This document shows positions 8,475-17,353 of a DNA stretch of 64,000 bases, piece after piece. Position numbers and translations under genes: made by a program. How positions within the stretch are numbered: position 1 is the first letter of the stretch; every line of letters begins with the position of its first letter. Where the stretch lies: positions 6,324,001 to 6,388,000 of the forward strand of contig NZ_JAZHRT010000001.1 of the NCBI RefSeq assembly GCF_036924535.1, in the 5' to 3' direction. The notes beneath the pieces are model-generated. The model was not told the DNA's origin and ran no database searches. It saw nothing but the letters and a program-made list of their open reading frames with translations. Origin of the DNA: Bradyrhizobium sp. AZCC 2262. Lineage in GTDB: Bacteria; Pseudomonadota; Alphaproteobacteria; Rhizobiales; Xanthobacteraceae.

Positions 8475-11150
8475 ATGCCAGACGCAGCGGTCGCAGCACG
8501 TTCTTCTGAAACGACCAACAGCGGTGCAACGCAACAAGTTGACGTCGCGGTGGTCGGCGCCGGGTTTGCCGGCCTCTATCTCCTGCATAAGCTGCGCAAG
8601 GCCGGCTTCTCGGCTGTCGTGATCGAGGAGGCCGGCGACGTCGGCGGCACCTGGTACTGGAACCGCTATCCCGGCGCACGCTGCGACATCCAGACCATCG
8701 ACTACGGCTACACGTTCGATCCCGAACTCGATCGCGCCTGGACCTGGTCGGAAAAATACGCAACGCAACCGGAAATCCTGCGCTATTTCGGCTTCGTCGC
8801 CGATCGTTATGACCTCCGTCGCGACATCCGCTTCGGCACCAGGGTCAACGCCGCGAACTGGGATGCCACCAGCGAGCGCTGGCAGCTCGTCACCGATAAC
8901 GGCGCGAGCATTTCCTGCCGCCACTACATCATGGCGACCGGCTGCCTCTCCGCGCCAAAACCGCCGGAGATCGATGGCGTCAAGGATTTCAAGGGCGAGA
9001 TCTATTTCACCGGGCGCTGGCCGCATGATGGCGTCAATCTCGCAGGCAAGCGCGTCGCCGTGATCGGGACGGGATCATCGGGCATCCAGTCGATTCCGCT
9101 GATCGCGGAACAGGCGGCGCATCTCACCGTGTTCCAGCGCACGCCGAGTTTTGCGCTGCCCGCGCATAACGGTCCGGCGCCCGACGATCGCAAGACCTAC
9201 TTTGAGGCTGACCGCGCCGCCTATCGCGAGCAGGCGCGCTGGTCTCTCGCGGGCGTGCCGTATCCGCAGGAGATGGCGGTGAGCTGGCAACTGAGCGATG
9301 CCGAGCGCCGCGAGCGCTTCGAGAAAGCGTGGGCGGCCGGCGATCTCGTCCACATCCTGACCCAGCTCTGGGCCGACCAGGGCGTCGATTTCGACGGCAA
9401 CGCACTGATCGGCAAGTTGATTCACGAGAAGATCCGCGCGGTCGTGAAGGACCCCGAAACTGCCGCGGCACTGAGCCCGCATGACCATCCATTCGGCGCC
9501 AAGCGGCCGTGCCTCGATACCAACTACTACGCGACCTACAACCGTCCCAACGTCACGCTGGTGAATCTGCGGCAAGAGCCGATCAAGGCGATCACCGCCT
9601 CCGGCATCGCCACCGACAGGCGCAGCGTCGATGTCGACGTGATCGTGTTCGCGACCGGCTTCGACGCCATGACCGGCGCCATCAAGGCGGTGCATCCGAT
9701 TACGGGCCGCGATGGCAAATCGCTGTCCGACGTCTGGGCCGATGGCCCGCAGACCTATCTCGGGCTTACCGTGGCCGGCTTCCCCAATTTGTTCATGATC
9801 ACGGGCCCAGGCAGCCCCTCGGTGCTCTCAAACATGGCGGTCTCGATCGAGCAGCATGCCGACTGGGTGGTCGATCGCCTGGCGACGTTGCGCGACGCCG
9901 GCTTCACGACCATGGAAGCAACCGAAACCGCGCAGGCCGGCTGGGCGCAGCACATGGCCGACTGTTCGATGATCACGCTGCATCGGCTCGCCAACACCTG
10001 GTACACGGGCGCCAACGTTCCCGGCAAGGTGCAGGGCTTGATGCCCTACACGGGCGGCGTCGGCCCCTACCGCAGCATCTGCAACGAGGTCGTCGGACGC
10101 GGCATGCTCGGCTTCAAGCTGACCGGCCCCAACGTTGCCGGGCAATGCAACGATGGCGAGGTGGTTCGCTTGCAGCCGGATGTGCGGCTGGTGCTGGGCA
10201 TGCTGGCGGAGATGAACCTGCCGCAAATCGAGTCGCTGGGCGCGCAAGGCGCACGCGACTTCCTCACCGAATTCAACAAGGGCCGTCCCGCCGGCCGCCC
10301 GGTCGGCGAGGTCGGCAGCGGCGCGCTGCAAGGCGCCGAAGGCCCGCTGCCCTATCGCCTCTATCGGCCGGCAACGCCGGGACCGCACCCGATCGTGGTC
10401 TATTTCCACGGCGGCGGCTGGGTATTAGGTGATGAATTATCCGACGATCCGTTCTGCCGCGACCTCTGCCGCCGCAGCGGCATGATCGTGGTCAGCGTCG
10501 GCTACCGCCATGCGCCCGAGCATCGCTTCCCGGCGGCGGCCGAGGATGGCTATGCAGCGACGCGCTGGATCGCCGAGCATGCCGCTGACCTTGGCGGCAG
10601 GCCGGGACCGGTGCTGGTTGCAGGCTGGAGCGCCGGCGCCAACGTTGCCGCTGTCACCTGCCAGTTGGCGCGCGACCGCGGCGGTCCCCAGATTGCGGGC
10701 CAGCTCCTGGTATGCCCGGTCACCGATTGCCGGTTCGACCGTCCGTCCTACGCCGACAACGCGGTCGGCTATTTCCTGACGCGGGCGCTGATGTTCTGGT
10801 TCTGGGACATCTATTGTTCGCCCGCCGACCGCACCGACCCGCGCGCGTCGCCCCTGCGCGGCAATCTGGCGAACCTGCCCCCGGCGTTCGTTGCGACCTG
10901 CGAGTTCGACCCGCTGCGTGACGAGGGCATCGAATACGCCGAAGCGCTTGCTGCCGCCGGTGTCCCGGTCGAGCAACTGCAGGCGCGCGGCCACATCCAC
11001 TCATCCCTGGTGATGGTGGACGTGGTGATCACCGGCGTCAGCGGACGTGTGAAGATGGCGGAAGCGTTGCGCGGCTTTGCGGGTCTGCCCCGGAAATTGG
11101 AAGAGAGCGCGGACATCTCGCCGATCGCCGTGAACGCTGCCGCGGGATAG
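8475..11150 (+). CDS. fused Baeyer-Villiger-type flavin monooxygenase and alpha/beta hydrolase
   Basis: This 891-residue protein joins two enzymes. Residues about 20-545 form a flavin monooxygenase with an FAD loop (VVGAGFAG, 26-33), [15 protein letters not shown], a second nucleotide loop VIGTGSSG (196-203) and [11 protein letters not shown]. Residues about 610-875 form a hormone-sensitive-lipase-type hydrolase with oxyanion motif HGGGW (H645), nucleophile elbow GWSAG (S719), acid D812 in DPLRDE and H842 in GHIH. BVMOs convert ketones to esters with NADPH and O2, and the hydrolase half could cleave the ester product, so the chain may run two successive steps. The BVMO fingerprint is altered: it reads F172-x-G174-xxx-F178-xxx-W182-P, with Phe in place of the usual His. 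There is no signal peptide. The start ATG follows a GGAGGAG site. The substrate is unknown. Confidence 0.9.
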   Translation: MPDAAVAARSSETTNSGATQQVDVAVVGAGFAGLYLLHKLRKAGFSAVVIEEAGDVGGTWYWNRYPGARCDIQTIDYGYTFDPELDRAWTWSEKYATQPEILRYFGFVADRYDLRRDIRFGTRVNAANWDATSERWQLVTDNGASISCRHYIMATGCLSAPKPPEIDGVKDFKGEIYFTGRWPHDGVNLAGKRVAVIGTGSSGIQSIPLIAEQAAHLTVFQRTPSFALPAHNGPAPDDRKTYFEADRAAYREQARWSLAGVPYPQEMAVSWQLSDAERRERFEKAWAAGDLVHILTQLWADQGVDFDGNALIGKLIHEKIRAVVKDPETAAALSPHDHPFGAKRPCLDTNYYATYNRPNVTLVNLRQEPIKAITASGIATDRRSVDVDVIVFATGFDAMTGAIKAVHPITGRDGKSLSDVWADGPQTYLGLTVAGFPNLFMITGPGSPSVLSNMAVSIEQHADWVVDRLATLRDAGFTTMEATETAQAGWAQHMADCSMITLHRLANTWYTGANVPGKVQGLMPYTGGVGPYRSICNEVVGRGMLGFKLTGPNVAGQCNDGEVVRLQPDVRLVLGMLAEMNLPQIESLGAQGARDFLTEFNKGRPAGRPVGEVGSGALQGAEGPLPYRLYRPATPGPHPIVVYFHGGGWVLGDELSDDPFCRDLCRRSGMIVVSVGYRHAPEHRFPAAAEDGYAATRWIAEHAADLGGRPGPVLVAGWSAGANVAAVTCQLARDRGGPQIAGQLLVCPVTDCRFDRPSYADNAVGYFLTRALMFWFWDIYCSPADRTDPRASPLRGNLANLPPAFVATCEFDPLRDEGIEYAEALAAAGVPVEQLQARGHIHSSLVMVDVVITGVSGRVKMAEALRGFAGLPRKLEESADISPIAVNAAAG

Positions 11151-11202
11151 CGCGCAAGGCAATGATGGCCTGTCCTTTGAGCGGCCTCAAGGTGCGGGCC
11201 GC

Positions 11203-11610
11203 TCACGACGGACGTTTATGGGGCCTTGAGCCTTTGCGCTGACTTGACCCTTTGGGCTGCTTCGGCGCCGGCCTCTTCGCCGCAACCCGGTGCGCCGCCG
11301 CCAGCGCGGCGCGCGCCCAAATGATGAACTCGTCGGGCTCGTCGAACAGCCGCTCCGGTACACGCCAGAATGCGAGATCTATCGTCTCGCCCTGCTTCGC
11401 GTAATTGAGCGGCGGAAACACCTCGGCTTCCTTGAACGTCTCCCGGTTCTGATCGTCCACCCGGAAATAAAGCGTGTTCTCCGTCACCATCCCAAGCATT
11501 ACCCCATCGCAGAACACGCCGCTCTTGCCGAACATGCGCCGCAGGGTAACACGGCCGAGCGGCGCGAGCTGCTCGCGCAGAAACTCGGCATAGGTTTCGC
11601 TGGCAACCAT
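11203..11610 (-). CDS. TfoX N-terminal-domain protein
   Basis: This 135-residue protein carries a TfoX/Sxy N-terminal domain at about 8-100, with LAPLGRVTLRRMFGKSGVFCDGV and a block of alternating strands ending FWRVPERLFDEPDEFIIWARAAL. A Lys/Arg/Pro-rich tail of about 25 residues follows and is probably disordered. In gamma-proteobacteria full-length TfoX/Sxy controls competence genes. Single-domain relatives in alphaproteobacteria have no defined role. It is convergent with the fused monooxygenase and stands alone. The ATG at 11610 begins the conserved domain directly. Function beyond the domain name is not supported. Confidence 0.82.
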   Translation of the reverse strand: MVASETYAEFLREQLAPLGRVTLRRMFGKSGVFCDGVMLGMVTENTLYFRVDDQNRETFKEAEVFPPLNYAKQGETIDLAFWRVPERLFDEPDEFIIWARAALAAAHRVAAKRPAPKQPKGSSQRKGSRPHKRPS

Positions 11611-11786
11611 CCTTCCATCCGGCCTGGTTCAAACTCGGTCGCGCCGCTTATTTGCGGGATAAGGCAGACTGTCATGCAATAGATTTTCTACGTCAACCGC
11701 CCAATGAATTTCGCTTATTGTCGCCGTGACCCCGGGCTGCATCCGGGCTTCCTACCAAGATCGCAAAACATCGGAAATCAAATCTC

Positions 11787-12170
11787 ATGACCGCTACAGA
11801 CGACGCAAAAGCCATCGAAGGCGTGATTCAGTGTTACCTCGACGGTCTCCACGAGGGCGATCCAGCCAAGATCGCCAGCGCCTTTCATCCGACCAGCGCG
11901 CTGACCAGCATCTCCGAGGCAGGCGAGCTGGCGATCACGCCCCGCGACGCCTGGCTGGAGAACGTCCGCAACAGGCCATCACCGAAGCACCGGGGCCTGC
12001 CGCGGCACGATGAAGTCCTGTCGATCGACCTCGTCGGTCCGACGATGGCCTACGTCAAGCTCCGATGTGCGATTCCGCCGCGCTTCTTTACCGATCAGCT
12101 GTCGCTGTTGAAAATCGATGGCCGCTGGCAGATCGCGCAAAAAGTTTTCATGACCGAGCTGCGGGAATGA
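11787..12170 (+). CDS. NTF2-like protein, putative lumazine-binding family
   Basis: This 127-residue protein has a cone-shaped NTF2-like fold: an N-terminal helix pair (DDAKAIEGVIQCYLDGLHEGDPAKIASAFHP, shown in part), then strands ending LLKIDGRWQIAQKVF. The spacing of 'YLDGLHEGD', 'FHP' and 'DGRWQI' is that of the lumazine-binding-2/SnoaL-like group, whose members are small ligand-binding proteins or enzymes of diverse function. It is monocistronic between the TfoX gene and a repeat element. Nothing nearby fixes a substrate. Confidence 0.75.
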   Translation: MTATDDAKAIEGVIQCYLDGLHEGDPAKIASAFHPTSALTSISEAGELAITPRDAWLENVRNRPSPKHRGLPRHDEVLSIDLVGPTMAYVKLRCAIPPRFFTDQLSLLKIDGRWQIAQKVFMTELRE

Positions 12171-12190
12171 TCTCCGCAAGCTCTCTCCAC

Positions 12191-12355
12191 TCTCTCTCCC
12201 CGCCTCTTGCGGGGGTCGAGACGAGCGAAGCTCGCTCTTGGAGGGTCGGGGTGAGGGGCTCTATCCGCGAGCTCTGAACGACGTGAGACCTGTACCCCCT
12301 CACCCGGATTGCTTCGCAATCCGACCTCTCCCCGCAAGCGGGGCGAGGTTGAAGA
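12191..12355. repeat. dispersed palindromic repeat (CCCCGC...GCGGGG, GGGTGAGGGG type), copy 1
   Basis: The segment contains CTCTCCCCGCCTCTTGCGGG and GGGTCGGGGTGAGGGG, then the mirror blocks CCCCTCACCCGGATTG and CCTCTCCCCGCAAGCGGGGC. A second copy with the same layout lies at 26564-26705. It occupies the spacer between the NTF2-like gene and the ATC-hydrolase-like gene and ends about 35 bases before the latter's start. I recognise this unit as abundant in Bradyrhizobium genomes from memory. Confidence 0.78.
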
Positions 12356-12389
12356 GAACCGCGCGTCGCAACATGGAAGGAGGCCCGCG

Positions 12390-12890
12390 ATGAACGTACT
12401 CGACGATTATATGGTCGATCCCCGCCTGTCGCTCTTGGACAAGACGCGGATCCAGGCCCAGGTCCTTGTGCCGGTGCTGCGGGCGTTGCGCGCGGAACTC
12501 GGCAAGGAAAGAGCCGACGCGATTGCGCGACAAGCCTTGCGCGATTGGTCGAAGCAGCTCTTCGCCGCTGTGGGCGAGAGCGTCGAGGGTAGCTCGCGGC
12601 GCAAATGGGCGGCCATGCAGACCGCGCTGACCGAAATCACCGAGCGCGAAGTGACGGTGGAGATGCACCGGCACGACAAGGAAGCGCTGGAATTCGACGT
12701 CACGCACTGCCGGTTCGCGGAATTCTTTCGCGCGCTCGGCGAGCCGGAGCTCGGCGCGCTGCTGGTCTGCGCCACCGACTTCGATATCGTCGCCGCCGGC
12801 GGCAGCGACGTCGGCCTCACGCGCGACCAGACCCTGATGCAGGGCGCGCCAAGCTGCACGTTCCGTTACAGGTTCGCGCCGCGATCATAA
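12390..12890 (+). CDS. L-2-amino-thiazoline-4-carboxylic acid hydrolase-like protein
   Basis: This 166-residue protein resembles the ATC-hydrolase family, which in Pseudomonas opens the thiazoline ring during cysteine formation. Visible features are an all-helical N-terminal half (about 1-70) and then alternating strands with EALEFDVTHCRFAEFFRALG. The later block CATDFDIVAAGG and the final strand GAPSCTFRYRF carry conserved Cys and Asp positions. ATG 12390 follows AAGGAGG at 12378-12384, a clear ribosome binding site, so the open frame upstream is not translated. Many members of this family are of unverified function, so the product name is a family label. A decayed second copy of part of this gene lies at 14627-14706. 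Confidence 0.72.
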   Translation: MNVLDDYMVDPRLSLLDKTRIQAQVLVPVLRALRAELGKERADAIARQALRDWSKQLFAAVGESVEGSSRRKWAAMQTALTEITEREVTVEMHRHDKEALEFDVTHCRFAEFFRALGEPELGALLVCATDFDIVAAGGSDVGLTRDQTLMQGAPSCTFRYRFAPRS

Positions 12891-12972
12891 ATACCTCGTG
12901 AAAGTGCTCTCAATTGCGTATGATGCTTCCCAAAGAAGCCGTGGTCTTACCGGCTCGCAAGGGAGAGCGCCG

Positions 12973-13824
12973 ATGGCAGCGACAGCGGAGCAAGCGTCAC
13001 CCTGGCTCAAGGGGCGATCATTCGCCTCCTTAAGGGAAGAGTTCGACCGCAGCGGTTACCTGATCTTCGAACGCGTTCTGGCGCCCGAGCGCGTCGCTGA
13101 AATCCGCGCGGCGCTGGCGCCGCATCTGGCGCGCGACCTGCTCGGCCGCAACGATTTTGAAGGCACCAAAACCAACCGGGTGTATGCCCTGTTGGCGAAA
13201 TCACCTGTTTTCGCGGAGCTTGCGACCCATCCGCTCGCCATGGCCTTTGTCGAAGCCGAACTCGGCGAGAGCTGCCTGCTGTCTGCCATGCTCGCGATCA
13301 ACCTGCATCCCGGCGAGACGGTGCAGCCCTGGCACTTCGACGACGGCGGCGTCAAGATCCCGCGGCCCCGCCCTGCCCTTGGCATCAGCACGTTCTGGGC
13401 GATCGACGACACGACCGAACAGAACGGCGCCACCGAAATCATTCCGGGAAGCCATCTGTGGGACGGGCAATATATCGAGGGCGCGGTGCAGCCCGCCCAC
13501 TTCACCCACCAGGCCCATCACGATGAGGGCAACCGGCCGGACGCCGTCAAGCTGACCATGCCGGCGGGATCGCTGGCGATCACCAAGGGAACACTGTGGC
13601 ACCGTGGCGGCGCCAACTGGTCCGACCACCCGCGCCTGATCATCACGCCGCAATATTGCGTGGGCTGGGTGCGGCAACTCGAGAACATGGCGCTCGCCGT
13701 CCCTGCCGAAGTGGCCAGCCAATTGCCGGAGCGCGCCCGCGAGCTGATCGGCTACTCGATCCATCCGCCGTTCATGGGATATGTCGACGGCGTCCATCCC
13801 AGGCGCCTGCTTCGGACGCAATGA
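12973..13824 (+). CDS. phytanoyl-CoA dioxygenase family protein
   Basis: This 283-residue Fe(II)/2-oxoglutarate oxygenase has a double-stranded beta-helix core. The metal triad reads H-x-D in PWHFDDGG (about residue 122) and the distal His in TLWHRGG (about 213). The 2-oxoglutarate-binding Arg is likely in SDHPRLIIT. The N-terminal LREEFDRSGYLIFERVL is typical of PhyH proteins, and EIIPGSHLW is a family hallmark. Such enzymes hydroxylate lipids or small secondary metabolites. I chose ATG 12973 with GGGAGAG upstream. The frame also opens at GTG 12898. It lies 82 bp after the ATC-hydrolase-like gene, in the same direction, and may be cotranscribed. The substrate is unknown. Confidence 0.85.
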   Translation: MAATAEQASPWLKGRSFASLREEFDRSGYLIFERVLAPERVAEIRAALAPHLARDLLGRNDFEGTKTNRVYALLAKSPVFAELATHPLAMAFVEAELGESCLLSAMLAINLHPGETVQPWHFDDGGVKIPRPRPALGISTFWAIDDTTEQNGATEIIPGSHLWDGQYIEGAVQPAHFTHQAHHDEGNRPDAVKLTMPAGSLAITKGTLWHRGGANWSDHPRLIITPQYCVGWVRQLENMALAVPAEVASQLPERARELIGYSIHPPFMGYVDGVHPRRLLRTQ

Positions 13825-13865
13825 CGCGATGCTGGCGAAGGCACGAGCGGGACGATAGAACTCAT

Positions 13866-13942
13866 AGGATGGTTTGAGCTCTTGCGAAACCCATCGCCTG
13901 GCTTCTCGGAGGATGATGGGTTTCGCCGCGCTCAACCATCCT
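13866..13942. repeat. inverted repeat of the GATGGGTTTCGC family, left of the orphan membrane gene
   Basis: AGGATGGTTTGAGC...GCGAAACCCATC (13866-13895) faces GATGGGTTTCGC...GCTCAACCATCCT (13915-13942), forming an inverted repeat with a loop of about 19 bases. A related single arm occurs at 14713-14741 on the other side of the membrane-protein gene, and a more distant relative at 40328-40393. Confidence 0.75.
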
Positions 13943-13994
13943 GCGCAATTACGAAAATCAGCTCTAGCCTTGCCAAGCATGAACAGGAGCAACT

Positions 13995-14606
13995 ATGAGC
14001 GTGATCAAGTTGCTTTCGGCTCCAATCCGCACTGTCGTAAGGTTTCCCCTCTTTCAGCTCATTATCGTTATTGTCGTCATTCTGTGGCTCCAGGCTGCCG
14101 ATGATGCATCGACGTTCGGTCAGATATTCAATAGCCTCGATAAACTCGTCGACTCTACCGTGCAATTGTTTTCCAGAATTTTCACAGTGAAGTCTTTCAC
14201 AAAATCATGGCTTACGTCAGGATTCATGATTGCGTATGTCTATCTCGCCTGCTTGTTAATTCTGCTCCTTTGGCGCGTCATATTCAGAGCTGCAATCGAT
14301 TTGATGGGGAAACGGAATTTCTTGTGGTCAAGAAATCTCATTGCGCGGGATCGTGGCATTCAGGCTTACCGAGCCTGGCTGCCGCTTGAGAAAATAAGGC
14401 CGTCCGACATTCCCCAGAAAACCTGGGAAGAGCAATTTGCCTGGCCCGCGAACAATGAACCCCCATATCCGCCGCTAACGCGGCGGCTGCTGCGCGGAGC
14501 AGCAACTTATACAGCCTTACTTCTGATCGTCGTCGCTCTATTGGAAATCTTCGCCCCTTCGGTTTTGGCTTGGCTTGGCCAACTTACCAAAATGGGGTTC
14601 GGTTGA
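13995..14606 (+). CDS. hypothetical three-helix membrane protein
   Basis: This 203-residue protein matches no family I know. Hydrophobic segments lie at about 18-35, 76-98 and 166-190. Between the second and third is a soluble stretch containing RGIQAYRAWLPLEKIRPSDI and PYPPLTRRLLRGAA. Its base composition is visibly lower in GC than its neighbours (many AT-rich codons such as att, aaa, ttc, tta), which suggests acquisition from elsewhere. It is bracketed by repeats of the same family at 13866-13942 and 14713-14741. The ATG at 13995 follows a GGAGC site. Translation is plausible but not proven. Confidence 0.6.
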   Translation: MSVIKLLSAPIRTVVRFPLFQLIIVIVVILWLQAADDASTFGQIFNSLDKLVDSTVQLFSRIFTVKSFTKSWLTSGFMIAYVYLACLLILLLWRVIFRAAIDLMGKRNFLWSRNLIARDRGIQAYRAWLPLEKIRPSDIPQKTWEEQFAWPANNEPPYPPLTRRLLRGAATYTALLLIVVALLEIFAPSVLAWLGQLTKMGFG

Positions 14607-14626
14607 CGGTGGTCCTTCCCGCTCGA

Positions 14627-14706
14627 TTCGTGCGTTCGGCGAACTGGACTCGGCGCGCTGCCGATCTGCGCGACCAATTTCGATATCGTCGCGGCTGGCG
14701 CGGCGA
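14627..14706 (+). pseudogene. decayed fragment of an ATC-hydrolase-like gene
   Basis: This 80-base segment aligns with 12727-12806 inside the intact ATC-hydrolase-like gene. Shared runs include TTCGGCGAA/CTCGGCGAG, CTCGGCGCGCTG, TCTGCGC and TTCGATATCGTCGC. By eye roughly four in five positions agree, with one base missing near 14648 that breaks the frame. Read with that base restored, the translation gives RAFGELD-GALPICATNFDIVAAG, against RALGEPELGALLVCATDFDI in the intact protein. The homology stops just before the GATGGG repeat at 14713. It is the residue of a duplicated or paralogous copy. Confidence 0.65.
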
Positions 14707-14712
14707 GAAGAT

Positions 14713-14741
14713 GATGGGTTTCGCTGCGCTCTACCCATCCT
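14713..14741. repeat. GATGGGTTTCGCTGCGCTCTACCCATC-type repeat unit
   Basis: A palindrome-like unit begins GATGGGTTTCGCTGCGC and ends TACCCATC. It is the same family as the arms at 13915-13942 and sits between the ATC-hydrolase remnant and the stop codon of the minus-strand monooxygenase. It may also act as the end of that transcript. Confidence 0.7.
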
Positions 14742-14749
14742 GTCCAGAC

Positions 14750-16414
14750 TTACTCCGCGGCGATCGCGGACCTTACAGATGCCCGCGCGTCTGCATCGAA
14801 CATGATGCCCTCATAGCCCTTCTGTGCAACGTCGGTGATGGCGGCAACGTATTTCGGCGTGCCGCCATTATAAACGAGATAGCGCGTCTTGCCGTGCTCG
14901 TGGCCGGGGATGTTGGAATTGTAGCCGGTGAACCACGACTTGGCTTTGCGCATCAGCATAATGGCGTACATCTTGGTTACATGCGCGGTCCAGCGCGCCT
15001 GCGCTTCGGGCGTTGGCTCCGCCCGCGTGTAGCCCCGGCGCCAGATGTGCTCGAGCAGGCCCATGCACCAGCCGACGCCGTTCTCGATGCCGCGCGGAAA
15101 ATTGGTGGAAGCCGAACCGCTCTGCGGCCCGGTCGGCATCAGCAGGTTCGGAAAACCGTGGACCATCATGCCGAGGAAGGTCGAGGGTCCGTCGCGCCAT
15201 TGGTCGGCCAGCTTGACCCCGCCGACGCCGGTGATGTCGATCGCATCGAATGAGCCGGTGATGGCATCGAAGCCGGTGGAATAGACGAGGATATCGAGCT
15301 CGTAATCGCGTGCGCTGGTGCGCAGGCCGGTCGGGGTCACCCGTTCGATCGGGGTCTCGCTGATGTCGACGAGATGTACATTGTAGCGGTTATAGGCCTC
15401 GAAATAATTGGTCTCCAGCGGCACCCGCTGCACGCCAAAGCCATGATCCCTGGGGATCAGCTTTTCCGCCGTCACCGGGTCCTTGACGCGCCGGCGGATG
15501 CGGCCGGCGATGTAGGCGGAAAATTCGGCGTTGGCCGCCTCATCGGTAAAGATCTCGCGAAAGTTGCTCAGCCAGATGCCGAAGCCGGGCTCGTCATAGA
15601 GCTTGTCCCACAGCGCGATCCGCTCCTCGGCCGTAACCTCGTAAAAGCCGCGCCGGTCCGGCTCATGCTCGAAGCCGCCGGGCGTGCGGGTGCAGGCGGC
15701 AAAGATGTCTTCGTAGCGCGCGCGGATGTCGGCCATCTCCTCGTCGGAGATCGGGCTGTTGTTGAGCGGCGCGCTCCAGTTCGGACGCCGCTGAAACACC
15801 GTGAGTTCACCCACCTTGTCCGCGATCTCGCCGATCACCTGGATCGCGGTGGCGCCGGTGCCGATGATGCCGACCCTCTTGCCGGCCAGCTCGACCGGCT
15901 CGTGCGGCCAATGAAACGTGTGGAACGAGCGCCCCTTGAACGCGTCCATGCCTTGCAGCCGCGGCAGCGTCGGTATCGCCAGCAACCCGACCGTTAGAAT
16001 GACGAACCGGCAGGTCAGCTCAAAGCCGTCGTCGAGTCTGAGCCGCCACAGATGATTTGCTTCGTCGAAGACCGCCGCCGCCACCCTGCGGTTGAACCGC
16101 ATGTATTTGCGCAGGTCGAACTTTTCGGCGACGTAGTTGAGGTAGCGGAGGTTTTCCGGCTGCGCCGAAAACCGCTCCTTCCAGTGCCACTCGTTGAGCA
16201 GCTCTTTCGAGAAGGAATAGCCGTAGGTGTAGCTCTCGGAATCGAAACGCGCGCCCGGATAGCGGTTCCAGTACCAGGTTCCACCGAGGTCGGGGGCGGC
16301 ATCCAACACCAGCGCATCCACCGCGAGATCGGCCAGCCGCTTGATCTGGTAAATGCCCGACACGCCCGCGCCAACGACGACGACCTCGTAATGCGACTTG
16401 ATGTCCCCGGTCAT
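14750..16414 (-). CDS. Baeyer-Villiger-type flavin-containing monooxygenase
   Basis: This 554-residue class B flavoprotein has an FAD loop VVVVGAGVSG (11-20), [18 protein letters not shown], the canonical fingerprint F159-x-G161-xxx-H165-xxx-W169-P170, an NADPH loop GIIGTGATA (182-190), and LVYSTGFDAITGSFD. The length and motif set match cyclohexanone/cyclopentadecanone-type BVMOs, which use NADPH and O2 to insert oxygen next to a ketone in the cytoplasm. ATG 16414 fits the start of the conserved beta strand. The frame is open further upstream without a good start signal. Unlike the fused enzyme at 8475, the catalytic-switch His is intact and no hydrolase follows. The substrate is not inferable. 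Confidence 0.92.
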   Translation of the reverse strand: MTGDIKSHYEVVVVGAGVSGIYQIKRLADLAVDALVLDAAPDLGGTWYWNRYPGARFDSESYTYGYSFSKELLNEWHWKERFSAQPENLRYLNYVAEKFDLRKYMRFNRRVAAAVFDEANHLWRLRLDDGFELTCRFVILTVGLLAIPTLPRLQGMDAFKGRSFHTFHWPHEPVELAGKRVGIIGTGATAIQVIGEIADKVGELTVFQRRPNWSAPLNNSPISDEEMADIRARYEDIFAACTRTPGGFEHEPDRRGFYEVTAEERIALWDKLYDEPGFGIWLSNFREIFTDEAANAEFSAYIAGRIRRRVKDPVTAEKLIPRDHGFGVQRVPLETNYFEAYNRYNVHLVDISETPIERVTPTGLRTSARDYELDILVYSTGFDAITGSFDAIDITGVGGVKLADQWRDGPSTFLGMMVHGFPNLLMPTGPQSGSASTNFPRGIENGVGWCMGLLEHIWRRGYTRAEPTPEAQARWTAHVTKMYAIMLMRKAKSWFTGYNSNIPGHEHGKTRYLVYNGGTPKYVAAITDVAQKGYEGIMFDADARASVRSAIAAE

Positions 16415-16582
16415 GCGCGGCTTCCCCGTTGTTGTTTCTTGGACGATTTGGCGCAGTCGGGTTCGACTATACCGAATTATTCGCGCCATGCACTTGCGTC
16501 AGGATGCCGGTGGGCCTGCGGAAACGGGCGCTCAAACATTGTTTGAAAAGCGGCGCGTGTTGTCGCCTCCCCGCTAGCTGCT

Positions 16583-17353
16583 TCAGATATCCGGCGTGAC
16601 ACCAAGCTCGGCGTGGAGCTGCGCGACATAGGGATCCTCGATCCCCAGCGCGTCGAGTTGCGTCGCCAGTTGCACGAGGTAGTCCCTGTTGGTGCCGAGG
16701 ATACCTTTCCCGCTCGCAATCAGGCGCGCGGTCTCCGCAAACGGCAGTTCGCCGACATAGCTCGGGTGCGAAGGGTTCGACACGAAGGCCAGCGCCTCGA
16801 TCGGCCCCTGCGGCGTGAGCAACGGCACCATCGCCGGCGCATAGCCGCCGCGCAGCATCTCGCGACGCCACAGGATCGCGGTCTCTGTATGGACGGAGGA
16901 GGCAGCGATGCGGAACGCCAGTCCGTGGCAACGTCCTTCCTGCGGCTCCAGCGAAAGCATCAGCGCTGGATAGTCGTGCGACCCGCGGCCGAGATTGATC
17001 TTCAGCGTAAAGCGGCGCTGATAGCCCTCGACATCGGCGAGCCGGACTTCGGCGAAATGAAATCCGGGGTCCCACATCAGCGAGCCGTAGGAATAGATCC
17101 AGAGGTCGCAGCCCGCTCTGTGATCGCCGAGCACCGCAAGCCGTGACGCCTCGATCACCTCGTCCGGCAGCCGCCAGCCTTCCGGCCATCCCGCGGCGCG
17201 CGCACGCTGCTCCCACATCGCAAACATCTCCGGTGTCAGCCGCAGCAGCGATTTTTCCGGATGCGTCACCCGGGTCCGAAGCTCGGGCAAATGAATGAAT
17301 GCGTCCGCAGTCAAGCCGGCATGCCCCTTTGGTGACGCGACAATTCTCCGCAA
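16583..17353 (-). CDS. ChaC-like gamma-glutamylcyclotransferase
   Basis: This 256-residue protein is of the ChaC/GGCT fold. The substrate loop YGSLMW is at 89-94, RRFTLK near 113, RCHGLAFRI near 141, and the probable general acid/base Glu165 is in LWRREM. ChaC enzymes cleave glutathione to 5-oxoproline and Cys-Gly in the cytoplasm. The N-terminal 80 residues are longer than in minimal ChaC proteins and begin at a TTG. A shorter start is possible, so the first 15-30 residues are uncertain. It is divergent from a gamma-glutamyltransferase gene 161 bases away. Together they would supply cytoplasmic and enzyme-distinct routes of gamma-glutamyl bond breakage. Confidence 0.85.
   Translation of the reverse strand: MRRIVASPKGHAGLTADAFIHLPELRTRVTHPEKSLLRLTPEMFAMWEQRARAAGWPEGWRLPDEVIEASRLAVLGDHRAGCDLWIYSYGSLMWDPGFHFAEVRLADVEGYQRRFTLKINLGRGSHDYPALMLSLEPQEGRCHGLAFRIAASSVHTETAILWRREMLRGGYAPAMVPLLTPQGPIEALAFVSNPSHPSYVGELPFAETARLIASGKGILGTNRDYLVQLATQLDALGIEDPYVAQLHAELGVTPDI

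Noticed and set aside
9509..10432. 307-codon plus-strand frame inside the fused monooxygenase gene
   Set aside because: It is in the +2 phase of a gene with clear catalytic motifs; shadow.
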